DNA from: Proteles cristata cristata
Taxonomy: Eukaryota > Chordata > Mammalia > Carnivora > Hyaenidae
DNA: 64,000 nt
Reading direction: 5' to 3'
Assembly: GCA_017311185.1 (NCBI GenBank)
Contig: JAESUZ010002383.1
Coordinates: 434,001 to 498,000, forward strand
Shown here: piece by piece, positions 39,211 through 51,484 of the stretch
Layout: every line of letters begins with the position of its first letter
Position numbering within the stretch: position 1 is the first letter of the stretch
Position numbers and translations under genes: made by a program
Notes under the pieces: model-generated
Told to the model about the DNA's origin: nothing
The model's input: only the letters and a program-made list of their open reading frames with translations
Database searches by the model: none

Positions 39211-39267
39211 GGAAGCCTGATCATCATCAAATCCAAGATCCCAACATATTGCTCCATATGCTGTTGA
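39211..39267 (+). CDS. PACRGL: PACRGL terminal coding exon with stop
   Basis: After the acceptor ctgttgacag the exon reads GSLIIIKSKIPTYCSICC and stops at TGA (39265-39267). The Cys-rich KIPTYCSICC tail is the known PACRGL C-terminus. The 3' UTR follows; an ATTAAA at 39469-39474 is a possible poly(A) signal, but the real 3' end cannot be fixed by eye. Confidence 0.95.
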   Translation, partial: GSLIIIKSKIPTYCSICC

Positions 39268-39475
39268 AGAAACCTCATACCCTGGGGACACGTGTGGGAC
39301 GTCGACCGTGGGTACCTGTGGCACCTTTTTGGATTCACTTAGGTGTATTCTTTTGTAAATCACAGCCACCATTCGAGATTTACTAGCTTCAGATGAGTAT
39401 ACGTAGTTCCACTGGATCATAGTAAAAGTTACTTATCAACAAAAAAGGATGGTCAATGATGGAAAGTTATTAAAA
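39268..39475 (+). other. PACRGL: Probable PACRGL 3' UTR
   Basis: Follows the stop codon. The only hexamer close by is the variant signal ATTAAA at 39469-39474, followed by TG/GT-rich sequence (tttgtagggtcggttttt). The UTR may run further, because more ATTAAA matches occur near 40,080 and 40,190. Confidence 0.4.
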
Positions 39476-39809
39476 ACAGTACTACAATAGTACAATTTTG
39501 TAGGGTCGGTTTTTCATATATTTACAGCCTGGTGCAAACAACCATTGTTGGGTTTATAGTAGATGCGTTTGTATTTATTTTCTAGTGCTTTTTATTTATA
39601 ATATCCCTTTCACACTCAGTTTGTAGCTGTGCACTTATTTTTAGACATTTTGTCATGGGGGGGTTTATATTTATCAACTCTATGGAAATTTAAAGTATGG
39701 ATAAACATTTGTGAATTCACTCTTAATTATTGTCTGTACATATGCATCTATGATGTAGAATCCTTGGAAAAAGTTCATACCAGAGTATTCTAGTTTAAGA
39801 AATTTTTTA

Positions 39810-40035
39810 GGGGCACCTGGGTGGCTCAGTTGGTTAAGTATCCGACTTTGGCTCAGGTCACGATCTCACAGTTCGTGGGTTCGAGCCCCACATCAGGCTC
39901 TGTGCTGACAGCCAGCTCAGAGCCTGAAGCCAGCTTCAGATTCTGTGTCTCCCTGTCTCTCTGACCCTCCCCTGCTCACGCTGTCTCTCTCTCTCTCCGA
40001 AGTAAATAAAACATTTAAAATAAATTAAAATTTTT
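39810..40035 (+). mobile_element. CAN-SINE between PACRGL and KCNIP4
   Basis: Head ggggcacctgggtggctcag. aaattttttag / aattttttaa flanks suggest the duplication. The AATAAA in its tail could act as a fallback poly(A) signal for PACRGL. Confidence 0.93.
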
Positions 40036-40637
40036 TAATGTGTAAATCCTCTTGTAAGTATGTTGTTTACTACAACTTATTAAAACTACCTAAACTTTAG
40101 GTGTTGATTATATTTAAGTAAATGTTATTTTTGTATCCCATAGTCTGAAAATACTTAAGATAACTCATTTCATGAAGATATCCAGAAATTAAAATCTGAA
40201 AATACTTCTACATACTGTGATTTTGTTGTGCCTGCTTACATTTATTAATTAAAAAATGTTTTAAAACATACTTGACAGGCATAGTTCTCAGCGATGATGT
40301 TGTAGATGCCGACCCTGGATCATTCTACAAGAGAAAGGAATAAAGTGAGAAATAGAAAACAAGTGTAAGACTTTCCATCCTAAGCGCAAGAAGAAAGGCT
40401 GTGGGGACATGAGTAGCAACCACACCAAATTCAAAGCAGGTGTACTTTTGGAGGGCTGAAGATTAGGGCTCACTCATTTCTATAGGAGCAGCCATGCTCT
40501 GTCTCGGCAGCACTGGAGAACACCTTCTGTGCTCCTGCCCTCAGGTATAAGGAGTGACCCCTTTGCCATTCTCATTTCAGATTTTGCCATTCTCATTTCA
40601 GATACAGTCTCACAGCTGGAATGTGAAAGAACACAAG

Positions 40638-40851
40638 AAATTTTTTTTTTAATGTTTTTTATTTATTTCTAGGAGAGAGAGAGAGAGACAGCGTGAGCAG
40701 GGGAGGGTCAGAGAGGAGGACTAAAACAGGCTCCAGGCTCTGAGCTGGCAGTCAGCACAGAGCCCGACGCGGGGCTCGAACCCACGAACCGCGAGATCGT
40801 GACCTAAGCGAAAGTCGGACGCTTAACCGACTGAGCCACCCAGGCGCCCCT
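40638..40851 (-). mobile_element. CAN-SINE between PACRGL and KCNIP4
   Basis: Young-type antisense copy; GAACACAAG at 40629-40637 and 40852-40860 is the duplication. Confidence 0.94.
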
Positions 40852-41154
40852 GAACACAAGTCATTTCTAAGGAGTCATAACTGCAGAAATGCCCATCGCC
40901 CCTCAGAGCTCTGGTGCCTCCTGGTGCCCCTGTCTGGGATACTGTTTCCTCAGGTCTCTGCAGCCCTCTCACATCTGCAGATCCTATGAGCTAAAATATC
41001 TACCAACCCACTGGTCTTGCTTCTACTCGTCTTCATGCACCTAGCCCCCCGCCCTGAGCCAAACATACACATGATGTGCCAGTGCCAAAAGAAGAACATA
41101 ATATTTTTAATCTAGTACTTAAAAACATGTTGGAATAAATACCTGTAACATAGA

Positions 41155-42609
41155 CAGTAGAGTTATAAACATTTTATTTGCTTTTATTTTTTTCTCTCTG
41201 AAATACAAAATGTGCACATTGAGTTTACACAAACACGCGATGGCGAATTTCAGTGTACATGTACTGTACTACTCGGAATGTCTACACTGGTGATAGCAGG
41301 GCAGCTTTCAACATCCTATCTCTACACCAGAATAGATACCTGATTTATTGTTGCAAGCACAGTTGCAAATCTCCCCTCACTGTAGCCTCTTGGTCTTTGT
41401 GATATTTCTGCAAAATAGGGAAGGTGTATATATCCTAAGTCATGTGGCAACTTTACAGTTTTGGCTTAAGATCATTAAAGAGAATCTGAATTGTTGAAGT
41501 TTTATGATGAGCTAAATCATAATACAGTCCAGATGAATTGCTTAGCATTTACTTTAATTTTTAACAAAGTTTTGGTATGGTGGTTGTTGATAAAATGGAA
41601 TCACTGATGCTTTCACAGTGAACTCTGCTTGCTCTCTGTTCGCTGCAGGCTTTGGAGCAGTCCAGGTGTCTGTGTCCCTGATGGCATGTAATAGAAAGGT
41701 GTCTCAAAAGAGCCAAGGGAAAGGGGCTAGAATAGGCCCTCAATGCTGTTAGGGACTACTTGTTACTAAGCATTACCATGTACTAGAGGACAGATACCCT
41801 GACCCTTTGCATATGCCTGTAAACACCCTTGCTTTGTTCCACACCTTCGTGGACTTCTACTTAATGACAAGATAGAAAACAGTCAACCTGTAGGATTGAA
41901 CAAATCCAAAATTACATATATCATTAGGCCTTGGCTATAATATGTACTATGAAAAATTAGGAAATGCTTATTAAATAAGCTTTATTAGGCATATGCTGAC
42001 ATCTGGTGATAAACTGATTTGTTTCATGTTATAAAAAAATGCCAGATAAATGAATATCTTTAACAGAAGGCAGCAAATCCATAGAAACTGGGCCTGTGTT
42101 TTTGTTTGTTTGTTTTTAATTATAGTAATCTTGTTTTGTTTACTTACTGTATAAATGGAATTACAGCATACAAATATGAAAATTAACTTCTGGAAATTAA
42201 ATGCAGATGCCAGTATTTTAGAAAACCATTTAAAATCCTGGGGCAGAATACATACAGTAGAGTACCAAAAAACACTGATATTTTAAAATCACTGATCATG
42301 TGAAAGCTCAATAATCCCATGGCTAAAGAATCAGTAAAACTCTGTGCCAGATTCTGTTACTTTTGAGGAGTCACAGGGCATGAAATGACTTAGAACATCC
42401 CATGAACTCAGTGGCATTATGAAAAGGATGCAAATTTGTAACTGGAAAACTCAAATCTTTTGGGGATTGCTTTATATTAAAACAAAGCTTGTTTGCATAA
42501 TATGCCTCAGTGTAAAGCTGAGCAATCTATGCTAAAAGTGGTAGCTCCAACGTTAAGTGTGGTAGAATAGTTCACATTTGTCTGTTTGATTGAGGATGCA
42601 TTTGACACG
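41155..42609 (-). other. KCNIP4: KCNIP4 3' UTR with tandem poly(A) signals
   Basis: About 1.45 kb after the stop codon, free of recognisable young SINEs. Two AATAAA hexamers on the - strand (at 41183-41188 and 41173-41178) suggest the mRNA ends near 41,155. The lack of repeats, against a repeat-rich flank on both sides, supports this as transcribed, constrained sequence. The exact cleavage site is inferred. Confidence 0.65.
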
Positions 42610-42657
42610 TTAAATCACATTTTCAAAGAGCTGCATGGAGCGCATGATGTTTTCATC
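42610..42657 (-). CDS. KCNIP4: KCNIP4 last coding exon
   Basis: Fifteen residues, DENIMRSMQLFENVI, then TAA at 42612-42610. The acceptor is ttctcccttacag. This is the shared C-terminal helix of the KChIP family. Confidence 0.96.
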   Translation of the reverse strand, partial: DENIMRSMQLFENVI

Positions 42658-42943
42658 CTGTAAGGGAGAAACACAGTGGGATTAAATTCAGCATGTCTGC
42701 AAGGGAAAGTACACTGTTTTGCTTCTGCTACCACCCGCTGCCCGCTGAGTATGCCAAAAGGTCCAATACTAGGTGTTTGCACATACAAATATCATTCCAG
42801 CACATTTCCATATAGATAACTATGGACAGTCCCATTTTACAAATGTAAAGTCTGTAGGCTTTACATATTTCATTTGAATCTTACTTGGTGCTAATAGAGA
42901 ATATTTTTCAAATTAGAATGCCAGAATGGAAACTAGAGGGATG

Positions 42944-42973
42944 CGGGGGGGGGGGGGAGGGGGAGAGGAGGGG
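42944..42973. repeat. KCNIP4: G-rich tract in last KCNIP4 intron
   Basis: A run of about 14 G on the + strand followed by further G-runs, 290 bp upstream of the last coding exon. It is C-rich in the pre-mRNA sense. Confidence 0.9.
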
Positions 42974-43177
42974 CATTCCAGGTAGCTCACAAGTTAAATC
43001 ACAGACTTGTATGAGTAGAAGGAAGCAGAGATTGTGCGCCAGCTGAGAGCCAACTTCATTCAGGGTTGGAGGTGGGGCTTGGGAGACATGTTGGTAGTCA
43101 TTCCACCTCTATTTCTGGGTCTGTTAGGGCTGAATCTGTATGGCCTTTAGGAGCCTTTAAAAATTAAAGATCTCATG

Positions 43178-43386
43178 CGACGCCTGGGTGGCACAGTTGG
43201 TTGAGGGTCTGACTCTTGATTTCGGCTCAGGTCATGGCCTCTCGTTTCCGCTCATGGGATCAAGTCCCACATCGACTTTGCGCTGGTGCTGTGGAGCCTG
43301 CTTGGGATTCTCCCTCTGCCTCCCTCTCTGTCCCTCTCCTCACTAGTGTGCTCTCTCTCTCTCTCAAATAAACATAAAAAAAAAAG
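43178..43386 (+). mobile_element. CAN-SINE in last KCNIP4 intron
   Basis: Diverged head gacgcctgggtggcacagtt, antisense to KCNIP4; no clear duplication. Confidence 0.9.
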
Positions 43387-44363
43387 TGAATGGTCTCTCC
43401 GAGAAGGAACTATTTGAGAGCAACCTTTGGAGAGTGTCTGTGTGCAATTTAGCACATTCCTTAGAAACTTAAGGGCACCGATTTTGGCACGAGAGGGGCA
43501 CTTGGAGGTTGTTTGTGAATGGCACTCAGTGAACTTGTGCTGACTTCCACTGCTAGAAGCCGAGTCACTGCATCAGCAGGTTGAGTCCACCAAATTTATG
43601 CTCGCAAAGACCACCACATCCAAATATGGGTTGAGAAGCAAGCAGGCACCAAGAAAGGGAAAGTTATATCAATTTGAAAATAGAAAGCTAAAGTATCAAC
43701 AAACCTCATCGTGTCTGTATTTATTTTAAAATATTGATTCTTAATTGTAGCTCTACCCATGCATCAAGTCAAATAATTTTAGATAAGGTAAAACCAGCCT
43801 CCCACCAGACAATGGAGAACCACTTGGATTTCTCCTCTGGATTTTCCGCTTTTTATTTTTTACAACTGAAGACCACTACTCAATCAGCCAAAAAGCCCAT
43901 TTCAGGTGCCCATGTGTTAAAGCAATGCGTTTCTCTCAGAAGTCGAATGCAAACTCGGCCTGTGATATATAGTTTGATGTACTGGAATTATACATCTATG
44001 GAGATAATATGTTGTATGCTAAGTTTAGGGAAAGAGCAATTCAAATCTCACATAGGTTTTACCCTCCGTGATGAATACTCTAGAGGATTTAAGGAACAAA
44101 AATGCAACATGCTTGTAATAGTTCTTTCTTTAAGGGCTTTCTACGTAGCTCTGCTGGGGGTAGGTACTCTATAAATGTTAATGAATTGTATTATAAATAA
44201 ATTGGCAATTGTTTTTAGAGTGGTAGCTTCTCTCAGCTGTGTATGAATGGTAAGCTTAGGTAAGCTTTTATATTTTGCTCAGTTCATGGTGGCTAGCTGA
44301 CTCTACTTAGTCTGACTATTATGAAAGCAAAAGGGATAGTTTCTTTCCTACCACGAACTTACT

Positions 44364-44426
44364 TTTTGGCAACTTTCAATGAACTCATCTATGGTAACGA
44401 CTCCATCCTTGTTTTTGTCCATTTTC
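44364..44426 (-). CDS. KCNIP4: KCNIP4 exon carrying EF-hand 4
   Basis: Twenty-one codons, [20 protein letters not shown] plus K; acceptor ttccaaacag, donor GTAAGT. The EF-4 loop [12 protein letters not shown] keeps ligands at positions 1, 3, 5 and 12 and Gly at 6, so it should bind calcium. Confidence 0.96.
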
Positions 44427-44689
44427 TGTTTGGAAGAAAAGAACAAGAAACTTTATTCCCACTTACCCCTTGATACCCTCACACTTGAAGCTAATGAAAA
44501 ATCCACTGCCTGTTTTATGGGGAGGAGCGGCTTCATTCTTAGTGATAAGAATCTTGTGGCCAACTGCTGTGAGGCTCTTCCCTTTTCAAAAGAATGTGAT
44601 GGAGATCTAGAATTGCTGCCCTACATAAAATCTGGCCTTCTAGCTATGACAGAATTCAGGCAGTTTGCGGACACTTTGAGAGCCTCGAT

Positions 44690-44850
44690 TTTCTCATGTG
44701 TAAATTGAGGCTAATGAGAATTTATAACTTTAAGGATTCTTGTGAGAATTATTGAAAACAAACCCATAAACAAACATGTGAAACATGGCAATTCCTTAGT
44801 GTTCTTTCCAGGACATAGTGACTGTTCAATAAGTATAGTTATCAACATTA
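44690..44850 (+). mobile_element. MIR 3' half in KCNIP4 intron
   Basis: ttttctcatgtgtaaattga ggctaatgagaatttataac ... aaggattcttgtgagaatta. Confidence 0.5.
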
Positions 44851-45010
44851 TAATTAATTCAAAACCAAAATTATTAAATTAGTATGATACTTAATATTCT
44901 ATTATTTTGTTCCTTTCAGTAATAGGTTTTTTCCCCCTTTGCATGCTTTTGCAAGCATTAGGAAATTTACTCTTTTTTATGCCCTCTCTGATTTCTACTT
45001 GCATTCCTAC

Positions 45011-45115
45011 CTGGAAAAATGTTTCGACGTGTTGCCTAGGAGCATCTTCCTTGAGGACAGGGTATGTACATTTACCCATCATATCATATATTGCTTTCAT
45101 TATATCAAGCATTTC
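45011..45115 (-). CDS. KCNIP4: KCNIP4 exon between EF-hands 3 and 4
   Basis: Thirty-five codons beginning [20 protein letters not shown] and ending RQHVETFFQ; acceptor ttacttttcag, donor GTAGGA. It carries the exiting helix of EF-3 and the linker to EF-4. Confidence 0.96.
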
Positions 45116-45364
45116 CTGAAAAGTAAAAGGCACCCTCATGAGACTGCATGCACTGTATGAAGAAACCAGTCTGACAGATTATTCTTACTCAATTTCAAAA
45201 TCTTTTAAATTATTCATTACGTTTTGGTTGTCCCAAAGGAAAAGACAACAGTTTTGTGCCTTAAAAGCAGCAGGATCAGAATTTAAGAACTAATTTTGAC
45301 ATTGGTTTCAAAATGAAGTAAATTCCCACATATCCAAGATGATCAGGAAATGGATGTTCTGGTT

Positions 45365-45843
45365 GGTTTTGGTTTTTCGGTTTTTGTTTTTTTTCTTAAA
45401 TATTTTTCTTTTTCTGGGGCGCCTGGGTGGCTTAGTCGGTTAAGCGTCCGACTTTTGCTTAGGTCATGATCTTGCGGTTCGTGGGTTCGAGCCCCGCGTC
45501 GGGCTCTGTGCTGACTGCCACCTCAGAGCCTGGAGCCTATTTCGGAGTCTGTATCTCCCTCTCTCTCTGACCCTCCCCTGTTCACGCTGTCTCTCTCTCT
45601 CTCTCTCCTAGAAATAAATAAAAAAATATTTTAAAAAAATATTTTTCTTTTTCTTCTTTTTCTTTTTTTCTTTTTTTTGGAGAAAGAGAGAGAGGGAGGG
45701 GCAGAAGGAGAGAGTATCTTAAGCAGGCTCCACCCCCAACATGGAGTCCAGAGGCAGGGCTCAGTCTTAGGACTGGGAGATCATGACCTGAGTGAAATCA
45801 AGAGTCAAACACTTAACCGACTGTACCACCCAGGTGCCCCAGA
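45365..45843 (-). mobile_element. CAN-SINE interrupted by a second SINE
   Basis: An antisense SINE whose body is at about 45665-45843. Its T-rich tail starts at 45365 and was split by the + SINE at 45416-45636. ATGTTCTGGTT at 45354-45364 and 45844-45854 brackets the whole composite. Confidence 0.88.
45416..45636 (+). mobile_element. CAN-SINE nested inside another SINE
   Basis: Young copy, flanked by a perfect 18-bp duplication AAATATTTTTCTTTTTCT (45398-45415 and 45637-45654). The duplication is itself part of the tail of the older antisense SINE. Confidence 0.96.
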
Positions 45844-46478
45844 AATGTTCTGGTTTAATGTTTGGATTTCCATAGACTTTACATAGACTATTTTTGTTTT
45901 ATTGAGTTATTATATATCTTATATGTTGGTTATCAATTTCCATTTATTGAGAATTAATGAACTCCATATCATAAGAATTATATTAAAACTAACTGCTAAA
46001 TTTGAAAGATTATGAGGATTTTCATTGATTGTTTTTCCTATTATGGCTTTAAGTGAAAAAATAACACATATAGGTTAGTCAAGATATTATGACTCTGGGA
46101 AATCCCTTGTAACTTTATTAATTTTTTAATTCAAACAAAATCTAGTTTTTGACTTGCCATTGTCAATATTAGTAAAAATAATATCTAATTACTTGTTATG
46201 ATTTATTGTTCCACATTCTTTGCCTTCATATTGAAATTCCCATATAAAAGTCTAGAGTAGATTAAGCTGATAATACAGATGTAAGTGTATGTTTACTTTT
46301 GAGAGCATCCAATTCTATTATTAATGATAAAGGAGTTTATTGTTTATAAATCATAGGTGAAACATTTTAAGATGTTTCGAATCTAGATAAGTAGCAAAAA
46401 GTTTGTCTGACTTCAGCAGAATTCATGAAATGTGTTATGTATAATACCAGCATGCATGTGTTAAACATCGAAAGGGAA

Positions 46479-46700
46479 TGGGACGCCTGGTTGGCTTAGT
46501 CGGTTAAGCGTCCGACTTTCGCTTAGGTCATGATCTCATGGTTCGTGGGTTCGAGCCCCGCGTCGGGCTCTGTGCTGACTCCCAGCTCAGAGCCTGGAGC
46601 CTGTTTCAGTCTGTGACTCCCTCTCTCTCTGACCCTCCCCTGCTCATGCTGTCTCTCTCTCTCTCTCTCCTAGAAATAAATAAAACATTAAAAAAAAATA
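46479..46700 (+). mobile_element. CAN-SINE, young, in KCNIP4 intron
   Basis: Head gggacgcctggttggcttag; flanks atcgaaaggga / atagaaaggga form a near-perfect duplication. It is antisense to KCNIP4. Confidence 0.95.
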
Positions 46701-47694
46701 ATAAATATAGAAAGGGATTGAAGGGCCAGAGGTACCTAATATTCCTGAGGCATCTCAGTACTGTTTACTGTATTACTGTACACCAGATACAAGAGGCACT
46801 ATCTATTCAAGATATGCTCAATATACATAAACACTTAATATTCATGATGTCTTACTTCCATTCTGGCCCCATGTGTCTTCCGCTCAAAAAACACAAATTT
46901 AACCAGGCTAATTGTCACACTGTACTTGTGATCAGGTATATTTGTCCCTATGTCTCCAAATGAGCAAGGTCAGGTCATTGGCCCAAGGTACCTTTTGTGT
47001 AAGGGGCCCCATGCTCAAAAATCAACTTCAGGGAGGAAAGTGACACCGTGAGAAGGACGTATGCATATGGAGCACGCCCCGGTCCTGGTCCCAGGATTCA
47101 GTTGATATGGTCCTTCAACTCCATTTGGACCCCATCCAAAATTTGTTAATTTACCCCATTCCATCTCCCTTACTTCTCACTGTGTTTTAAATTGGTTTAG
47201 CAAACCAGTTGATATGAGCACCTTAATCTGGTCTGTGGGCCTTCTTTCTTGGATAGCTGGCCTGGAAGTGTTTAGGCTCCCCCTAGTCCACCAGGTCCTG
47301 TTCTACACAATACAGGCCATTGAACAGCCTATGTCATTTTACAATTGTCTCCAAATGGACCAAATTATATTGGGGGGAAGGGTCACAGGTTAAATATTCT
47401 AGCATGGTTTGAATATATTTTCTTCCTACCTGATTCTACCACAGTCTTTATCCAATTTACAGTATTTACTGGAATGTATTAGGAAACAGGTATAATCCTT
47501 AGGTATTTTATATCTATTTGGAAGATGCACCAAAAACTATTCCTCTTCATTGCCAGTGTTTGCTAGACTATTTCACCACCGCTGCATAAAATATTTTAGA
47601 TTCCCTGAAAAAGCTATTTTCAAATTAATAATTTGAATTGTTTAACATTTTCAAGTTATAAAAATGGAGAGTTGTTTGGTGAGGCATTTCTTAC

Positions 47695-47802
47695 CTCTTT
47701 AGTGATGTAGCCATCTTTATTTATGTCATACAAATTAAATGCCCAGTTGAGTTTCTCTTGTACTGTCCCCCGGAGCAAAATGGAAAGACCCTTGATGAAA
47801 TC
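47695..47802 (-). CDS. KCNIP4: KCNIP4 exon carrying EF-hand 3
   Basis: Thirty-six codons from [20 protein letters not shown] to [12 protein letters not shown]; acceptor tttctag, donor GTAAGA. The EF-3 loop [12 protein letters not shown] has its Asp1, Asn3, Asp5 and Gly6 here. Its position-12 Glu is the first codon of the next exon. All calcium ligands are present. Confidence 0.95.
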
Positions 47803-48284
47803 CTAGAAAGAAAAGTATGATTTGATATGACATTTCTAAAAAAAGAAATAAAACACAAAGGATGACACAAGTTCTCTTAAATGATGGAAGCAAGGTTATA
47901 ACCCTTTGGCTTTTGAACAATTGTTTAGTAAGGTAATGTGTTTTTGGTCTTCTGTTTCTGTTTCTCAGAGTTCTTTGTGGGCATAAGCCACTTAATAGCT
48001 TCAACATTCTCATCTTTGAATTGGAGGCTGTGACTTAAATCACCTGTGGAACTGAAAATTGTATGAGGGCAGACACCCAGATTGTAAGATGCTTGCTCTA
48101 AGTTGCATTGGTTTTCTACAGCAATTGCACACCATTCTTTTACTGCAAAGAATCTAGTAACACTGTATCTTATTTAATACAAGCATGTACATAGCACACT
48201 TCCCATAACAAAGATCTGCTCACAAGAAATATGACCTGTCTTTAAGATATGGGCCAACTTACTTAGAAATGAAGTTATAATGTG

Positions 48285-48490
48285 GGCAGTGGTTAAGAGC
48301 ATGGAGCTGGAAGCCAGATTTGCCTGAACTCAAATTCCAGTTATGTCACTTGAGAGCTTTGTGTCCTCTGACAATTTAACATTCTTTTGCATCAATTTTC
48401 ATATCTGTAGGATGGAGATTATAGTGTCCACTTCTTAAAGTTTTGGTGAGGAGTATAATAGTTAAGCTATTTAGAACAATGTCTAGCAAG
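48285..48490 (+). mobile_element. MIR in KCNIP4 intron
   Basis: cagtggttaagagcatggag ... caaattccagttatgtcact ... ctgtaggatggagattatag: a nearly full MIR. Confidence 0.75.
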
Positions 48491-49665
48491 GGCATTGGTT
48501 TTGTTTGTCAAGCAAATAGAGCCCTTAACCAATATCATGGTGAGGCTAGTGTGATTGCATTGCAGACAAACCGGGTTGACTAGATAAGATTCCTATATAT
48601 TTTTTGTCATGTGGAGCAAAGCTAACATTGCAGTGTGGCAATTCTGAACTCACACAGATTTGATAATCCATTTTTAGGTAGGCACAAAAGAGCAGAAGGG
48701 ACATGCAGGGTGGCTTTCTGGGTGAATTTCCTTTTTTCTCTGCATTTCCATATCCCATCACTTTATAGCCGTTTTTTTGTCTTAGTTTCTTAATGTCAAT
48801 TTTAATTTCTTTTAAGTGTAGGTACTACTCACATAGTTCAAAATTTAAAAATATGTAAGATGTTTGATTAAAAATATTTCTCCCATTCCTGGACCCCAGC
48901 CACCCTTTTTCTCTCTCCATAGGTGGGGTAGCATTAGTAGCTTCTTGAATTTACTTCCAAGGAGTTTTGTGCATATACAAGTGGAAAGCATACTTGTTTA
49001 TATATATACCACCTCCCCTTACACATATAGTCTGACAGCCTGTTCTGTACTTTTTTTCCATCTAACAATCTTAGAAACAATTCCAGTCTTTTTCACATTC
49101 ATAGTATGTATGAATGTACCATAGTTTATTTACTAGTCTCTCATTGCTGAGTACTTAAAGATTTCTACTCTTCTTAAAAGCAGTGTTACAAAGATTCACC
49201 TTATATATACACAATTCATACTTGAACAAATATATCTGTAGAATAAATGCTTAGATGTGGAATTTCTGTTTAAAGGATTTAAACATGTATAGATTTTAGA
49301 GTTACTTCCAAATTGCACCCCAAATTAGTTCTCAAACTCTATGAATAAGAGTATTTTTTATGAATAAGAATATTACAGCTTGCCAATACTATATGGTATC
49401 AGACTTTGATGGTTTTCAATTTTATAGAAAACTATTTCTCAGATTACTTACGTTCGTATCCTATTATAAATGCATTTGAATGTTTTTTTCAAATGTCTTG
49501 ATTTATAGAAACTCTTCCTTCACATATTAGCAAAATTATCCCGTATCTGGGATGCGTCTTCATGTATTGTTTCCCAGGTTTGCCATTTCTTTTGGTTTTT
49601 CTCATTTTGATTTTTGCAAAGCAGGTATCTTTTTATTTTTCTATTCTAGAATCTGTCAGTCTTTT

Positions 49666-49888
49666 TAAAATTTTTTTTAATGTTTTATTTCTTTCGGAGA
49701 GAGAGAAAGAGACAGTGTGAGCAAGGGAGGGACACAGAGAGAGGGAGATACAGAATCCGAAACAGGCTTCAGGCTCTGAGCTGGCTGTCAGCAAGAGCCC
49801 AACACGGGGCTCAAACACACGAACCATGAGATCATGACCTGAGCTGAAGATGGAGGCTTAACCAACTGAGCCACCCAGGCACCCCATT
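49666..49888 (-). mobile_element. CAN-SINE in KCNIP4 intron
   Basis: TGTCAGTCTTTT at 49654-49665 and 49889-49900 is the duplication. Same sense as KCNIP4. Confidence 0.93.
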
Positions 49889-50469
49889 TGTCAGTCTTTT
49901 ATGTCTTGGTTTATGTCATATTGAAAGGCCTTTGTTTGCAGTTATAGGAAGATACCTTTTTCTATGTACTTTTTCTAAGTACTTCTAAAGTTTACTTGTT
50001 TATTTAAACCCTTATTCCTTTTGGAATTTATCCAGTGTTTTTAGATGGTTATCTGTTTTTCACAGTTACTGTTTGTTACTCACTGATATGAGATGCAAGA
50101 GTTATATCCTTGAATCTTTTATGTATTTGTTTATATTTCTGAAATTTCTATTTTATTTTATTAGTAAACTTGTTTATATATACACCTCTACTACATCAGT
50201 TCAATTAGGAAAGCATTTTAGTAATTTTAACAGCTGTTAGGGCAATTTTCTCCTAATCAATCTTCTTGTTGAGCTGCTTTTTGTATTTTTTGTTTTGTTT
50301 TGTTTTAAAATTCCACAAGATCTTTTGACTAACCTGTTGGAGCATTTGTAGGGTTTGAGGTAAATTTACTGATCAGCTTTGGCAGAATGGACAGATAGCT
50401 GCGTGTTGATAGGTCTTCCTAATTAAGACTTTGAAAGACCGTTCTCTTGTCTAAGTTGTTTCTGTCACT

Positions 50470-50970
50470 GAACGTTATCAGTGTTCTGCTGCTGCTATAA
50501 CAGATTACCACAACTCTAGTGACTCAAAATAATACGTGTTTATGATCTTGCAGTTCCAGAGATCAGAAGTCTGAGTTGGGTTTCACTTGCCTGGGACCAA
50601 GATGGCGGAGCACATCTTGGGGATGTGGGAGGACAGTTTGTTCCCTTGCCTTTTTCAGCATGTAGAGGCCACCTGCATTGCTTGGCTTGTGGCCCCTCTC
50701 ACCGTCTTTAGAGCACATCACTCTAGGCTCTGCTCCCTTTGTCGTACCTTTCCCTTCTTACCCTGATCTTCCTGTTCCCTCTTACAAGGGTCCTTAGACC
50801 CACTATTATTAGACCCACTGTATTAGACCCACTTAGATAATCCAGGATGATCTCTCCATCTCAAGATCCTTAATCACACCTGCAAAGCTCCTTCCACCAT
50901 GTATGGTAACATATTCACAAGTCCCAAGAATTAGGATGTAGACATTTTTGATGGGCATACTATCTAGCAT
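50470..50970 (-). repeat. Ancient interspersed repeat, family unassigned (copy B)
   Basis: On the - strand it reads tctacatcctaattcttggg ... gatcttgagatggagagatc ... ctggattatctaagtgggtc, alignable by eye to 1190-1700. The distal part (taacagattaccacaactct on +) extends the element. Confidence 0.5.
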
Positions 50971-51484
50971 ACTAAAGTCTGGTATGTTTTAGGCTTTTTT
51001 GTTTTTTCCAAATTGTTCTTTTATATTTCTTAGTCCTATTTATTTCTAGGTATTTTAATCCTTCAGTTGCTGTTATAAATGAGGTATTTTCTTCTATTGC
51101 ATATTCTAAATTAGATTTGTTTGTACATATGAAAGCTATTGATTTCTGTATAATAATTATGTATGCTGCCAACTACCTTAGTGTTTCTTTTGTATATGAT
51201 AGTTTTTCAATTGATTCTCCTGGGTTTTTCATGGGTACAATCATATTAGCTGCAAATGGAGTTAATTTTACCTCTTCTTTCTAATTTTTATATTTTTAAT
51301 TACTTCCTTTTTTAACTGTATTGAGTAATATATCCAGAAAAATATTATATAATAACAACAATAATAGCCATCTTTATTTTGTTACTCAATTTAATAAGAT
51401 TATTTCTAGTGTTTCTCCTTTAAGCATGTTACTGACTTTAATCATGCTAAGGAGGTATACAATTCTCATTTTATTAAAAAAATT

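Noticed and set aside
43734..44174. 146-codon open frame within a KCNIP4 intron
   Set aside because: Composition and lack of any family motif suggest chance; it is on the strand opposite to the gene.
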